From Paramecium sonneborni (Eukaryota > Ciliophora > Oligohymenophorea > Peniculida > Parameciidae): a stretch of 64,000 nucleotides of DNA. Position 1 is the first letter of the stretch, and each line of letters begins with the position of its first letter. Where the stretch lies: NCBI GenBank assembly GCA_905182985.1, contig CAJJDN010000015.1:320798-384797 (forward strand), given 5' to 3'. Both the position numbers and the translations under genes were made by a program. Below are positions 1 through 12,781 of the stretch, one piece after another. The notes below the pieces were generated by a model. The model searched no databases and was not told the DNA's origin. It saw only the letters and a list, made by a program, of their open reading frames with translations.

Positions 1-1
1 G

Positions 2-1104
2 AAATCTAAAATTTAATTAGAAGAAAAAAGAGCTTCATAAGAAGAATAGGAAAGAATTAAATATTAAGAAAAATACTATACTTTGAATAACGATAAAACT
101 AAAATTGATTAAAAGTTAGCTCAAAAAGAAATAGATTTTATGAGAAAATGTGAAGAAATACTTGAAAAGGAAGATAGAATTAATGAATTATAGAAAAAGC
201 TAGATTTTTATTAAGTAAATCTATTGTAAAAATACATTAGATGAATGAACCAAAAAAAGGTTTTTTTAATTTTGGAAGCGATGAAAATAAATAATTTCGT
301 AGAAAACTATTTGATTTTTAACAAGAATTAGAAATTAAAACTAGTGAATTATAAAGACTTCATGAATTATTATTTGAGACTAGAAGACATCATGATGAAA
401 TTGATAAGAAAAATTAAGATTAGATTATTACTTTAGAAGGCTAAATAAAAATGTAGATAGAAAAAAATGAAAAAGAAAAAAAAGCTAAAGAAGAATTAGA
501 GGCATCAATAATATAATTAAATTATATTATAATAAACAAAGAGTCAGAACTTAAAACATTTAAATAAAAATTAAATGATTAAGATGATGAAATTAGACAA
601 CTCAAAGAAAAATAATAGTAATAATAAGATATTTACAATGAATTATAAAGTACGTTAATTCTTAAAAAAGAGGAATTAAAGAAAATTTATTTAGAAACCG
701 ATTAATAAAAAGCAACCCTAGAATCAATTAAAGATCATTTATATAATATAATTCCATAATTAGAAAATGAATATTAAAATTCCTCAATAGTATAGAGTTT
801 AAAATAATTCGTTGATAAAACTTTTGGTGTTGATAAATAACGTGATTAAAAAGGTATTTTACAGATTATTTTTATAGTCAATTAAATAAAACAAGAATAA
901 GAGTTATAGAAAGAACTTTTAATTTAAAAAGATAGCTATTAAGTATTTTAGAAGGCAAAAGATAGAATTATAAAGATGGGTAAAAATATGGAATAATTGG
1001 AAAAGAAGAATAAAATGCTTTAAGATCGAGTTTATCTCTTAGAAAATAAAAGAGCTTAAGGAAATTAATCAGAATAATAGAGTGATAAAATAAGTGTTAT
1101 GTGA
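2..1104 (+). CDS. Coiled-coil protein, 5' partial
   Basis: Open from the window edge to TGA at 1102-1104 when TAA/TAG are read as Gln. Two introns fit the ciliate pattern: 215-240 (26 nt, GTA...TAG) and 854-877 (24 nt, GTA...TAG). Removing them leaves exactly 351 codons. The protein is rich in Lys, Glu and Gln with long heptad-like stretches, for example around FRRKLFDFQQELEIK, and has no membrane segment or catalytic motif that I recognise. The true start lies upstream of the window. It is probably a structural or cytoskeletal coiled coil; kinesin tails or golgins would look similar, so no family is assigned. Confidence 0.7.
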
Positions 1105-1158
1105 TTGTTTTAGTGGATATTATTTGATATACTCTCATATTATAATTGCATACTTAGA

Positions 1159-1728
1159 ATGATTAAGAATAAAATCTTAACAGAGTTTAAAAACTTCTAA
1201 AAAAATAAAAAATAATTTTCCTTTTAGTAGTTAATGTCTCATACCGATAGTACAAAAACATCAGGTTAAAAAGTTAAGAAATCTTTAATCAGTCCTTTAA
1301 AAGAAGCTCTTAATTAGGTCACAAAACAATATAGATTCTACATTTCTAATGAAGAATAAATCTTTGATGTAGTAATAGATGTAGCTCCTCATACAGAGCT
1401 AGTAGATGCTATCAACCGTGTTTTATAAATAGCTAGCAAAGATCATCCATTTGATTAGAATCCAAGAAATTATGAAGCCTATATAGCAAAGAAGAATGGA
1501 AAACCTAAAACTGATTTTCCTTCTTACTAAATAGACCTCTAATTAGACTAAACTCAAAATTCTATATTCTCTCTTGTTCATATGACATTTTAAGAAAGAA
1601 AACCAAAAAGAAAATCTACATATGATTATAGCAACAATTACAGCCCAATCAAACCTTAGTAATAAAAAGATATTGATGAAATCAAAGGATAAAAGAATTG
1701 GTTTCTTAGATTTTTGGGTTGTGCTTGA
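1159..1728 (+). CDS. Hypothetical protein, 189 aa
   Basis: Intronless frame from ATG 1159 to TGA 1726-1728; an in-frame ATG at 1234 is an alternative start. The centre reads as a compact globular segment (YISNEEQIFDVVIDVAPHTE, then LVDAINRVLQIASKDHPFD), followed by a basic, Ser/Thr-rich tail that ends in a hydrophobic NWFLRFLGC stretch. Codon choice (AGA for Arg, TAA/TAG for Gln) matches the neighbours. It follows the first gene by only 54 bp on the same strand. I do not recognise the family. Confidence 0.65.
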
Positions 1729-1776
1729 TGATATTATAATTTTTATCTATTTAACACTTATTTATAAATATAAATT

Positions 1777-4663
1777 ATGAATAGATTAACTACAATAACT
1801 CACCTATCTGATAAAGAATAAATGTTGAATTAATATGAATTATTGATATAAGAGTATCGTAACTAACCTGATTCCATAAATATTATTGCTATTTGTCTCA
1901 ATAATATAGGAGCTTTATTAAATAAGTATCAACAAATTTATTTAGAAATGAACTTTTATCAAAATCAATTTTTAGATTTGTTAAATAGCACATGCTTAAA
2001 ATACTTCCAAACGCTCTTTAATTTATAATATTTATCAATACAGCTAAAATATTTAATTAAATGGGATTGCATAGTAAAGCTTTTTTGAGAGCTGAAAAAG
2101 CTTTGTAGTTCTATGAAAAGTTTGCCTTTAATTAATTAAATTAATCTGAAGCTATCTTATTGATAAATGGTTATATTACTTTAGCTAAATCTTATGAAAT
2201 GGCTACATTTAATGATTTGGCCAAAATTCGTACTAAAAGCAAACTAATTTAAACTGGGTACTAAATTATTTTTAATTTAGTTTTAAGAGCACATAAATTT
2301 TCTATTAAAATACAAAAAAACTTTTAGTAAAATATGTTGGAATAACTCATCCTTTATATAAACAAATTATTGGTCTATCTACATAAAAATCTGCTTTGCT
2401 TTAAAGAAGCTGTATTTTTTAAACTGAGTTAAATTTAAATTAGTTTGTTTATTAAAAATAAACTATAACTAGAATTATGAGATTGTTAGATACTCTTAAA
2501 AATTATATACCAAAAAATTATGAATTATAAGAAATTTATTCATAAACTCCTTAAAAAGGATTTTCAAGATTGAAAACTACAAATGAAGATTCTATAAATA
2601 AAGGGAAATTCTATAGAATTAAACGAATTAGTAAAATAGAAGATGATTAAGAAACAACTATTGAAACAAAGAAGAAAAGAAAATCTTTTAAAATGGCATC
2701 TATTTCAAATTTAGAAAAAATTATAACAAATAAAGTTGAATAGTAGGTTCAACTTCATTTCTAAAAAAAATAATAAGAAGATCAGGTGTCTAATAGTAAA
2801 ATTGATTTAGATTAAAAATATCTCATTATACAAAATGAAATAAACAAAATTGAAAAAGAAAAATATAATTATGAAAAATAAGGTTATGAGTGGAGATAAT
2901 AAATAAAATTATTATAAGAAGAAATTAATTAACTAAGAAGCAAAATTATTGATAATGAATAAGTACATTTAAAAGAAGCTAAAGAATAGCACTTTAGACA
3001 TTTAGAATAAATTAAGCATCTTAATGAATAAAACTAATAATTAAAATTGTAAATGAATAAAACATTTCATCATGAAAAGAATTATACTACTTATAATAAT
3101 AGCATTGATGATCATTAGTATTTTTATTTTACAGATAATTTTACTGGCTAAATGATATACATTCCTTTACTTCATAATATTTCATTTATTTTTAAATAAG
3201 ATGGCATATTAATTGAAGTTTAGTTGTTGCAATAAACATTAAAATTGTCAGCCAAAATAAATGATAAAATATTAAATGAATTTATCGAAATTTCGTAATT
3301 TCAAGATTTCCTCTAATATACACAGTACATACATACCTTACCATATCCAATAAAATATTTGAATAATTTTAAGACATTTATACAATATTTGATAGTGCCT
3401 TTCGTTCAAATAGTTACTGAGTAAAATGAGACAAAAATTGCAATATGGCCATAACCTCAGGGATTATTACAAGAATAACAAATAATATTTCTAAATGAAA
3501 ATTGTTAATGGTGGTTTCATAATATTGGACTCAAGTGGTTTCGAGTCATCATTTATTCTTAAGCAGATTTTATCTTTTAATTAGATATACGATATGATGA
3601 ATTTACATTTTAATAATATTTTAAGCAAGAAAACTTAGATGAATATGAAATGTAAGAAAAAGAAGAGATATTACAATATTTATCTAAATTAAATTCATAG
3701 TAAATCTAAATATTAGAGTCTTCTAAAAATTCAATTCATAATACTTATTATTTACCAAACATTTAGATTTTAGATAAGCAAAAACTAATATGTCTTATAA
3801 ATCAATAAATAAAATATATTGAATAATTTTTAAATTAATAGAATATAAATTCAATATAGTAAATAAGAAAAAATAACAGTTTAGAAATTTAATTAATTTC
3901 AATATAATTTAATGAGAATAAATCTTAGATTTAAGCAGTCTTGTTAGAAGAAGGAAAATGTATGGTAAGATTAAGAAATTGTTTTTTAAGTTATGCTCCT
4001 TAAAATAAATAAATAAACGCTGATGGATATTTTGAAATAACAAATTAATTTTTAAAACAAAGATATGGAATAACTTTTGAGAATTTGCTTAGAAATGAAG
4101 ACAAAATCTATTTTTATGAAAAACTTTTAGAATCATTTACTTTACAAATATTTTAGAAACCTTTTGAGGATGATGATGATGAATTGTTTAAATAAAATGG
4201 AATTTTATTAAGGGAATTAAATTTTGGTGGAACAAATAAAATATTTTATGATTCAAATAATTATAAAATTCCTATAAATTTTAGTTTGATAGGTGCTAAT
4301 GATATACCATAATTTGTTAGAATAGATCTTTATAATGAGGAATCAATTGAATAGCATTGTATTTTACTTAATATAACTGAAGAGTATTGGATTAGACCAG
4401 TTGTAACTTAAGTTAAAGTATGAATATTAATTAAAATTTAGTAGCAGGAGAAAAAGAAAAAACAATAGAAATATAATAAAGAATTTAAAGTTGCTGGTTA
4501 ATATTACTTATCATAAATATTGTAACAATTTGGTTGGTTCATTTTGGAACATCACATATACATGAATGATGATAAGCAATTATATATTCAGAGACTTGAT
4601 AATTAAATTGGGAAATTAGAATAATACATAAATATGAAATCAGTTTCTGAATTAATTAAATGA
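1777..4663 (+). CDS. Large protein with helical N-terminus and coiled coil, 939 aa
   Basis: ATG 1777 to TGA 4661-4663 with three introns: 1926-1945 (20 nt), 2258-2280 (23 nt) and 4418-4441 (24 nt), all GTA...TAG. Without the last intron translation would stop at 4421; with it the protein gains a C-terminus. The spliced length is 940 codons including the stop. Residues ~1-170 are helical and TPR-like (repeated Ala/Leu spacing such as SKAFLRAEKALQFYEKF). A charged coiled coil follows at ~280-400, then a long region rich in Ile, Phe and Gln with acidic patches. I see no catalytic motif. The TPR assignment is a visual impression only. Confidence 0.7.
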
Positions 4664-4679
4664 TTGTTAAATATTTTAT

Positions 4680-6500
4680 ATGTAAAAAATTCTTAAATAT
4701 TCATTTACACATTTGAATAAATAAAAGCCATTTTTAACTAAAACAAAAATAGGATTAGGTTTAGGGGCTGGTTTCTCATATATTCTATATAGATAAGGTA
4801 GAGAGAGATATTAGTAAATGCATTTTTCTTCTATGTACAATTAGATTCCTGACACTGAAGTAATTCATATTTTTAAATAAGGCACTCACCTAAGAGTACT
4901 TTGGAGAAAAGAATTCTGATAAACTCTCTTTATTTTAGAGAATAATTTAAAGTTTAAGGAGAAAGATTAGATTTTTACATTTGTTATTAAAATTTGTACC
5001 TTTGGCAATTGCTTTACCATTTTCATTAATATTTAAGTCTTATTTGTTTCCATATTGGCTTAAATATTTGGTTTATACACTTTAATCAGCAGGTCCGTTA
5101 TGGATAAAATTAGGATAATGGGCTAGTCATAGAGGGGATATATTTGGAGAATAAATTATTAAAGCTTTAGAGTCATTAAGAGATGATACTCCAGCTCATT
5201 CTATTGAATAGACAAATTAATAATTTGAGTAAGCTTTTAATAAGAAAATTAAAGATGTTTTTGAAGAATTTGAAGATAAACCAATAGCTTCAGCTTCAAT
5301 AGCATAAGTTCATAGAGCAAAATTAAATGGAGAATATGTTGCTCTTAAAGTAAGACATCCTGACATTATAGATAATTTAGTTATGGATATAAGAATTTTA
5401 TATAAGATTGCGAATTTTTTTAGTGAAACTTTAAAAATTAAATAATTAGGAATGCCTGTTACATTTGAAGAATTTTAAAAAACTCTTGTAAATTAGACAG
5501 ATTTAAGATTTGAAGGAAGAAATCTTAAAGTTTTTTGTGAGAAATTTTAGAATAATCCTCATGTTGTATTTCCAAAACCTATCGAAGAATACATTTCAGC
5601 AGATATTTTAACTGAAACATATGAAGATGCTATACCTTTAACATAATTTTTAAAATAAGAGAGAATATAAGAACATTTAGCATTAGCCAATTTAGGTTTG
5701 AAAGCATTTTATAAAATGTTAATATATGATAATTTTATTCATGCAGATTGTCATGCAGGCAATATAATGGTAAGAATTAAAGATTTTCATACTCCTACTA
5801 ATTTTAAAGAAAGAATATAATAAAAATTATGGAATCTTTAAGATTCTGTTTACGAAATTGTAGATGGTTTAATTGAAAAAGGATTAACTAAAATAGCAGA
5901 ATATTAAACATCTTAAACAATGGATGAAGGAAATGTATATTTATTAATTTTATTTAGATGTTAAAATTAAAATAAGAAAAAAAATCAGATGAAAAATTAT
6001 TTCATTCATTTTTAAGAGGTTAAGGGGAAAAAAGAAAAGATGTTTAAATAATTTTTCTAGATCCAGGTATGATAACTATTTTAAATAAAAGTGATCGTGC
6101 ATCATTTATTAAATTAGTAATGTTTGTAACATTAAGAAAACCTTATGAATGTGGAAGGTTGATGTTGCAATTAGCCTAATATAATTAAAGATAAATTGAA
6201 CAAAAAGTATAAGATAAATTTATGAAAGAAATGTAAGATTTATTTACAAATGTTTGCCAAGTTCCTTTAGCTTAAATGAATATAGGATAGGTATTGAGAT
6301 CTATGTTAGAAATTTTAAGAGCAAATGGAATGTCTATTGAAGGTCATTTTGCAGCACTCCTGACAAATATGATTGTTTTAGAAGGTTTGGCAAAAGCTTT
6401 AGATCCAGATTTAAATATAGTTGCAAAAGCAGCATCTTTCATTATTCATATTAGAACAATAGATAAAACTATTGATGAAATCATTTAACAGGCTTTGTGA
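4680..6500 (+). CDS. ABC1/ADCK (UbiB) family kinase-like protein, ADCK2-type
   Basis: ATG 4680 to TGA 6498-6500, with introns 4860-4881 (22 nt, ...AAG) and 5935-5957 (23 nt, ...TAG); 591 aa. UbiB hallmarks appear in order: the KxGQ element in GPLWIKLGQWASHRGDIF, the Ala-rich nucleotide loop ASASIAQVHRA, the lysine strand VALKVRHP, the catalytic HADCHAGNIM and the DxG equivalent FLDPGM. The phrase KLGQWAS followed by RxDIF resembles ADCK2 more than COQ8. The basic, hydrophobic N-terminus (MQKILKYSFTHLNKQK) suits mitochondrial import. Known relatives act in coenzyme Q biology; that role here is inferred. It starts 17 bp after the preceding stop. Confidence 0.9.
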
Positions 6501-7421
6501 AAATTTATTTTTTAAATTTAAAGAGTTTATTAACATTATCATAAATCATCTACCATATTGATCCTTTTATTTTTTTTATTTAATTATTTCTATTATTTAA
6601 ATTATATTTAAATTTATATTTCAGAAAATAGAAATAATTTATCAGAAAATGAACTTTCTTTTATAATAGACAAATTTCCATTTCAATTTTTATGAATGGA
6701 AATTATAGAAATGATAACACAAAATAATAATAAATTTTAAAAAATAAACAAATTTATATTGTGTAAAGTAGAGACTAAATAAAAAGTATACAAAACACTT
6801 TTTAGAATTACAAAGGAATTTTTAATATGAAAGCTTACATTCTAAAACTCTCTATAATTAAGGGATAAAGATGGCAAACTGACAATTAATCTTGTTATTT
6901 TGCTTTTAAATTTATGGATCAAATGAAAATTTAGAAATGTTAACTATATAGAGCTTTGGTAATTTTAGCTTTCTAAAGTCTATATTATTATACAAAATAT
7001 TCATAAATATGTATTTTATAAGATACAAATCTTGTAAAGATAAATATGCTGAAAAATCAGAAATTTCTCTTTGAACTTATATAAGATATGAATTGTTATA
7101 ATTAGTTGTTACAAATTTTTAGAAGGAATATATTTTATAGATTAATCATTGAAGAGCTATAAATTTTATTTGATGAATCAAATTTTATTATTCATCCTAA
7201 AATTATTCTAATAAGATAAATTATTTCTTAAATAATTTCACCTTAATTTATTTGAAATAAAAAATTTAATCAAGTTTAAATGAGATATTTAATCTATATT
7301 ATACAAAAAATTTTAAAATTATTGAAAAAAAATGAAGATTAGATTGAAGGATTCGTAAAGAAAGAAGTTTTTAAATGATTAAAAATCATAATTTTTAATT
7401 TATAAAGGTATTTTAAACTCT
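6501..7421 (+). CDS. Possible weak gene 6827-7378, otherwise intergenic
   Basis: This 0.9-kb gap lies between two convergent genes. A frame from ATG 6827 runs to TGA 7253-7255 (142 codons) and stays open in the same frame to TGA 7376-7378, where the peptide ILKLLKKNEDQIEGF looks coding. No GT donor close to 7253 would let an intron remove the first TGA. A second frame through 6950-7080 (RYKSCKDKYAEKSEIS) also looks coding, which hints at undetected introns near 6960. Only part of the interval is likely to be a real gene, and the structure given is provisional. The flanks (6501-6826, 7379-7421) show nothing but AT-rich DNA. Confidence 0.25.
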
Positions 7422-9048
7422 TCACTTTATCTACAAAGATTTTCCCTTTAAAGTAATATTTAATGGTTTCTCTGATGGTTAAATTGAAGTGTTATACTAA
7501 GAATAGGTTTAGAAATTAGGCTTATTGATAATTTTTCTGTAAGTAGAGCATTTCTCATCTCTCAAAAAACTAGGTGTACATAATTTACTATTACTTGGAG
7601 AATGAGGATTTAACTAAATATTTATTAGTTGATGTACATCTGTTGAAGTTTTTAGGATTGATGTCAATTTCTTTTAATTAATATCAAATTATTTATTTGG
7701 TTATGTTTTGATCAGATTTGTAGGTCTTCTTTTATGATTTCCAGACAAAATCAAAAATTTTTACAATTCTCCAACCAAAGATATTGGAAGATGATCAGTA
7801 TTATTAATAATATTTTATTTATTACTAATTTCTGTTTTAAGTTATTCTCTATAACTTGAATTGATTTTTTTTAAGTTTAGTTACAAATAAGGAGTTTATT
7901 TTGCATTAGATTCAAAATTTTAAGATTTGCTATATTTATCTTTTTTTAATGCTTTATTTTATGATGAATTATTTAATATTACAATGTGATTATTATGAAA
8001 ATTTTGATGAATTTATCTTTCTGATTTTGCATTGATTTGTAAATTAAATTAGTTAGGATATTAAGTCTGTTAAGAATCAAGGCTAGTTCTTATATTATGA
8101 TCTTTTTACTAATTTTATTTTTTACTATATTTCAATTTCAATAATAATGGCAAATCATTAGAATTATAAACTATCATTACTATCATTAATATTACATGAA
8201 TTTTTAGAACAACTAAATTTATTTTTATAAAGTTTTGTAAATTCTAATTCTTCTGAATCTTATTCTCGCATATTTTCATTTATAGGATTTGAATGCTTTT
8301 AATTATTCTAAATTTAATTTTAGTTCTAACTCAATTAAATCAATTGTAAGTATTATTAAAATTTATCATAAGTTGTTAATGAATTTTGCTATCAATATGA
8401 ATTTTACTACCTTAATCGATTCTTATAATTCATTTCTACTAATTAAATAATTTAAATAGCTTATCATTTCATTAAATTAAAATGGTATATATCCACTATT
8501 ACAAGAAGATTCAAATTTTGAATTTGTTCTTACTTCTTTTATTATTTTATAAAAAACTATTAGATTTGATGTTTATATTCATACTTTTTGATGCATCTGC
8601 ATCTATCACAGAATTTTTAAATTCATCCAAATTTAATGCATCTAATTTATCAATTAAATTATACTATCCTTATCTTTATCAATCACTGAAAAAAAATCTT
8701 TTAGTTATTTCTCTGTCACACCAAATCCAAATTTTTAAAACATTTCGTACATTTCACCAATATCAATATTTTCTATTTCATATAATAATCATAATACTTG
8801 ACTTGTCTCTATCGAAATTTTGAAATATTTTCTTAATTTCTTATTCTTATTTCATCTAATCAGGATACAAGAGATATTATTTTTTAACCTTACTAAAATA
8901 CCTAGAATAAATAATTTGATTATTACCTTCTTTTTAACCATAAGTTTACATCGTTAGTTTACATCTGAGATCGAGACTATTTCTCAAAAAAAGTATTGCT
9001 TTAATTCATTATTTATTAAAATGATTAGATTTATACTATTCTTTTCAT
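7422..9048 (-). CDS. EF-hand protein, 486 aa, seven exons
   Basis: Reads from ATG (9046-9048) to TGA (7422-7424). Six introns are inferred: 8856-8901 (46 nt, unusually long), 8773-8797, 8642-8664, 8533-8557 (GTT...AAG), 8389-8410 and 8171-8195. Spliced length is 487 codons with the stop. Two adjacent, well-formed EF-hand loops are seen: DRDKSKNIDIGE and DKDKDNALNLDE, each with acidic residues at 1, 3 or 5 and Glu at 12. Intron 8642-8664 splits the second loop exactly in the middle, and its removal restores the motif. The remaining ~350 residues are polar, rich in Asn, Gln, Lys and Ser, with no recognised domain. Likely a calcium-responsive protein; the partner is unknown. Confidence 0.75.
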
Positions 9049-9259
9049 AATATTAAAATAAAAATAAAAATAAAATACCATAAAAAAATTGACAAGAATT
9101 TATGGTTTCTTATTTTGTTTTAGAAATCTCAACTAATTTCATTTAATAAAATAGTGATATGATTTATATTTAATAATTGTATCAAATTTCAATTTTTTTA
9201 ATTATTACTTATTTCATACATTAATACTTCAAAGAGCTTAAATTTATTTTCAATTCTCC

Positions 9260-12200
9260 TCATTATAATGTTTCTAAGGATCTTACTGATCTTATTATTT
9301 CGATTTGATTGTCACATAAAAAAAGTGTTTCAGCTTTATTTGTTGAAATGCTTGTTAAAATTTTTAGATTTCCAAATGACTATTTTAATTTTATCATTCT
9401 AAGTATCACAGTTTCATTTGATTTTAAAGAAAATTAAAGTTAAACTGCATAAAATTATTAATACTCCTCTTCCAAAAAAATTAAAGATTATAAAAATTAA
9501 TTTTACATTTATATAGATATTAGCCTTGCTAAAATTAATGAGCTTGATGCTTTATAATTAAATTATTATTTAATAGAAATTTGATTTTCATCGTTTAGAT
9601 ATTCACCTCTATTTTATTAATTAGAATTATATTATAATTTTTAATTGTTATTTCCTTTAATGTTCAATATCTTTCCTTATATTTCAATTTAGTATAGAAC
9701 TTTATTTTCATCTATACAATCCGCAATGCAATATTCAATGCAATATTGATAAAAAAAAGCAATTTTATTCTCACTCAAATTTAAAATGCTAATGGCAGTT
9801 TTAAGAGAAAATTTTAAGTCAAAATAAAATATCTCATCAAATAAAATTCCAGATTTTAACTGTTTAATAAAAAGACTGAAATTCTAATTTCTTAATAGTT
9901 ATATTGGAACATTGCAAATAAATTTTGAGTTAAAAATTATGAGTATCTAAAATTTAATTTAATAATACATTATTTTGATTTTCTATTTCAAGACCCATTA
10001 GATCAAATTCTTCAGTAAATCTATTAATTTCATATACTTTATCCATATAAACTTCTTTACGTCTATTGATATCCTCTTCTTTAACTTCCTAAAGACTCAT
10101 CCAATGACTTGATAAATTAATATAAAATACCAATTATAAATGACCAAATATGGATATTTTCTATCATTGTATTTCCTAACAATCCAAATTACACAATTGT
10201 AATAATCATTTATTATGACTTCATCGAAAGGCATACATTCTTTTTAATTCTTGCGACATTAAAATATAAAATATTTGGTTTCATATAATCCTGACTTATC
10301 TTTTTAATAGTATAATAAATAAATATGTTGTTTTGAATTGTATAAAAATATGTGCGGAATATTTTAATCTTCTAGCCACTAAAAAAGAATAAATTTTAAT
10401 TTACATTATCATAAAGGCAGATTTAATTTAAATTATCATTTAATGATTAAAAAAGCATTGAACTTTCATTTAAATTAATTTTTATTTTCATCAATAACAT
10501 TTATTGCTACTAAAATATAAATTTAAAATGCATATAATTGCATTAAAGGTTTTTCTATAGCTTAATATCTTTGCTATAAATTTAATCTTCCAATTTATTC
10601 CGTTATAAATTTTACTCGAAAACAACCAATTCTAAAGCAATCGCATTTGAATTAATAATTTCATATTTTATATTACTCTAATCTGATCTAAAAAGCCTTG
10701 AATAATTTTATATCAAATGAATATCAGAAACATTTTGAAATTTATCACATCTGCAAGTAGAATCAAACTGATTAAGTTAAAAATTAACTTAATATATTTC
10801 AGATATGCAAGGAACAGCAAAATATCTGGTCTAAGATTCAAAATAGATAAACCTAGTTGATTCATTTTTTTAATCATTATTTTTTTGCAATTAAACAATT
10901 AAAGGGTAATCATAACCTTTTGGTAATTGACTGTTTTGTTTTTTATATTAACTAAGCTTTAAGGAATTTCCTTCAACAAGATCTAATTTTATTCCTATCT
11001 ATTAATATAAATTGCCATCTTTACATCCACTTAATAAAGAAAATGAGGAATCAGAGTGTTTAATAGCAGTAAAGCCTTTTATATGACTAATAATTTAGTG
11101 ATCACTTTTAACTTAAAATTTGATAAGATTCTAATTTCCTTTGAAATCATATATAAAAACAGTCCCAACAAATTAATTTTTTGAATTTAAATCTAAATTA
11201 AACTGATAAAATTTATATTAATCTAACAAAAATGATGAATTAAAATTATTTTAAAAATAGATTATTTTATCTAAGTTAATCTTTTTATCATTTTCATCAT
11301 TTTTGATTTCAATTTCATGAATATTTCCTAATCCCCAATAAAGTTGCGAATCTTTAATAATTGCTATGGTTATTTTACTATAATTATCTTCTTTAAAATA
11401 GGAAACATAGTATTTTATATCTGAATTCATAATAATATATTCTTTATTTTCTTAATCTTCCAAAATTACATATTCGATATTGTTTTTTTAATTTAAGATT
11501 GGGAATTTAAATTTTACTTCTATATTCAAATTTATTTTATTCTATTATTCAAATTTTTAAATTAGATTCAAACTTTCAAATTATCTTTTGTAGAAATCCT
11601 TTTCTTTTTTTGTTTGACTTAATAAATTGACCCAAAATTTGTAATCCTGTGCTTTCATAACATTTTTAACTTTTTAAGTAATATTCTTTCCTATTTTATT
11701 ATTATAATTTAAAGCATTTATACATTAAACTAAAGTTTTCCAATAATTTTCTGAATTTAAATTGCTTTTTTTCATTGGGAAAATTATCAGCGAATTTTAA
11801 GAAATCTTCTTTAATTACTAAATAATTTTTGTAAGAAAATAAAAATCCATTTCAAAAAATAAGTCATCAATTTCAATTCCTAAAATGATGATTCTAGGGT
11901 TGAATTAAATGATTTTATTTTTTAAGATATATTTATATAAATTGTATATTTCCGAGGTAATCTTTCCTCTTTTTTCTTAATCTTTAAATTTTATGGGTAA
12001 AAAATACTAATTTTATAAGACTAAACATTTATTAGTACAATTTTTATTAATGAATAAATTTTTATAATTAAAATTATCAGTAGAATCAATTACAATGTTA
12101 AAGCTTTATAAAATCTTACTAAAATTTTATTCTATTAGTGAAATACAATCACCAGAAATAATATTTAAAAAAGTTATTCTATTATTTTCATTGTATTATT

Positions 12201-12654
12201 GATTTAAGTCTTCTTAGGATAATTAAAATTTATTTAAAACATCATACAATAAAATTCCAGATTCAAAGGAATCCTAAAAAACAATAGAATTAGATGAGCT
12301 ATCATACATATTTTGAATTACGACATTTAAAACTTCTAGAATTTTTTCATTTTATTACTCTTTTACATAATATTCTTTTTTTATTGTGAAATTCTTTCTC
12401 CCTTAAAAATTAAATTATTGATAGTCTAAAATGTAGTTGATAAAATCCTGATTGTCTTTATCAGTATTGTTTAATTTGTTTTAATCTTTTTAATCTGTAG
12501 ATCGAAAAAGGTAAAGAACCAAAAGCGTAGGAATAATTTCAAAATTTATTATTTTGTTTAAGAATTGTTGTTAAATTTATGTTTCCTATTCTTTGAAGGT
12601 GGAATGTTAAATAGAATTAAATTCTTAAATTCTTTAATTTTTTAATTAATTCAT
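9260..12654 (-). CDS. Large unrecognised protein, 1107 aa
   Basis: ATG 12652-12654 to TGA 9260-9262. Introns 10379-10404 (26 nt), 10108-10130 (23 nt, ends CAAG) and 9947-9968 (22 nt) restore a continuous frame; spliced length 1108 codons. An upstream in-frame ATG (about 12718-12720) is followed by a TGA, so the later ATG was chosen. The middle part has strand-rich, beta-propeller-like spacing (FVGTVFIYDF, SFSLLSGCKDGNLYQQIG). The C-terminal third is helical (SLKTAISILNLSENKIAFF). This propeller-then-helix plan resembles coat or nucleoporin-like proteins, but I cannot name the family. A shorter competing frame at 9155-9290 leaves the last ~30 residues open to revision. Confidence 0.65.
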
Positions 12655-12781
12655 AAAAATAATAGATAATTTTGATTAATTACTATAATCATTTCAAACT
12701 TCAGCTTTAGGTTTAACCATTATTTAAACTTTCTGATCAAGTTCAGTTATCAGATCAAGCCCTTATAAATTACTTTATATA

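Noticed and set aside
8482..8823. Hydrophobic plus-strand open frame, possible membrane protein
   Set aside because: Antisense to the EF-hand gene, where two intact calcium-binding loops and five introns fit.
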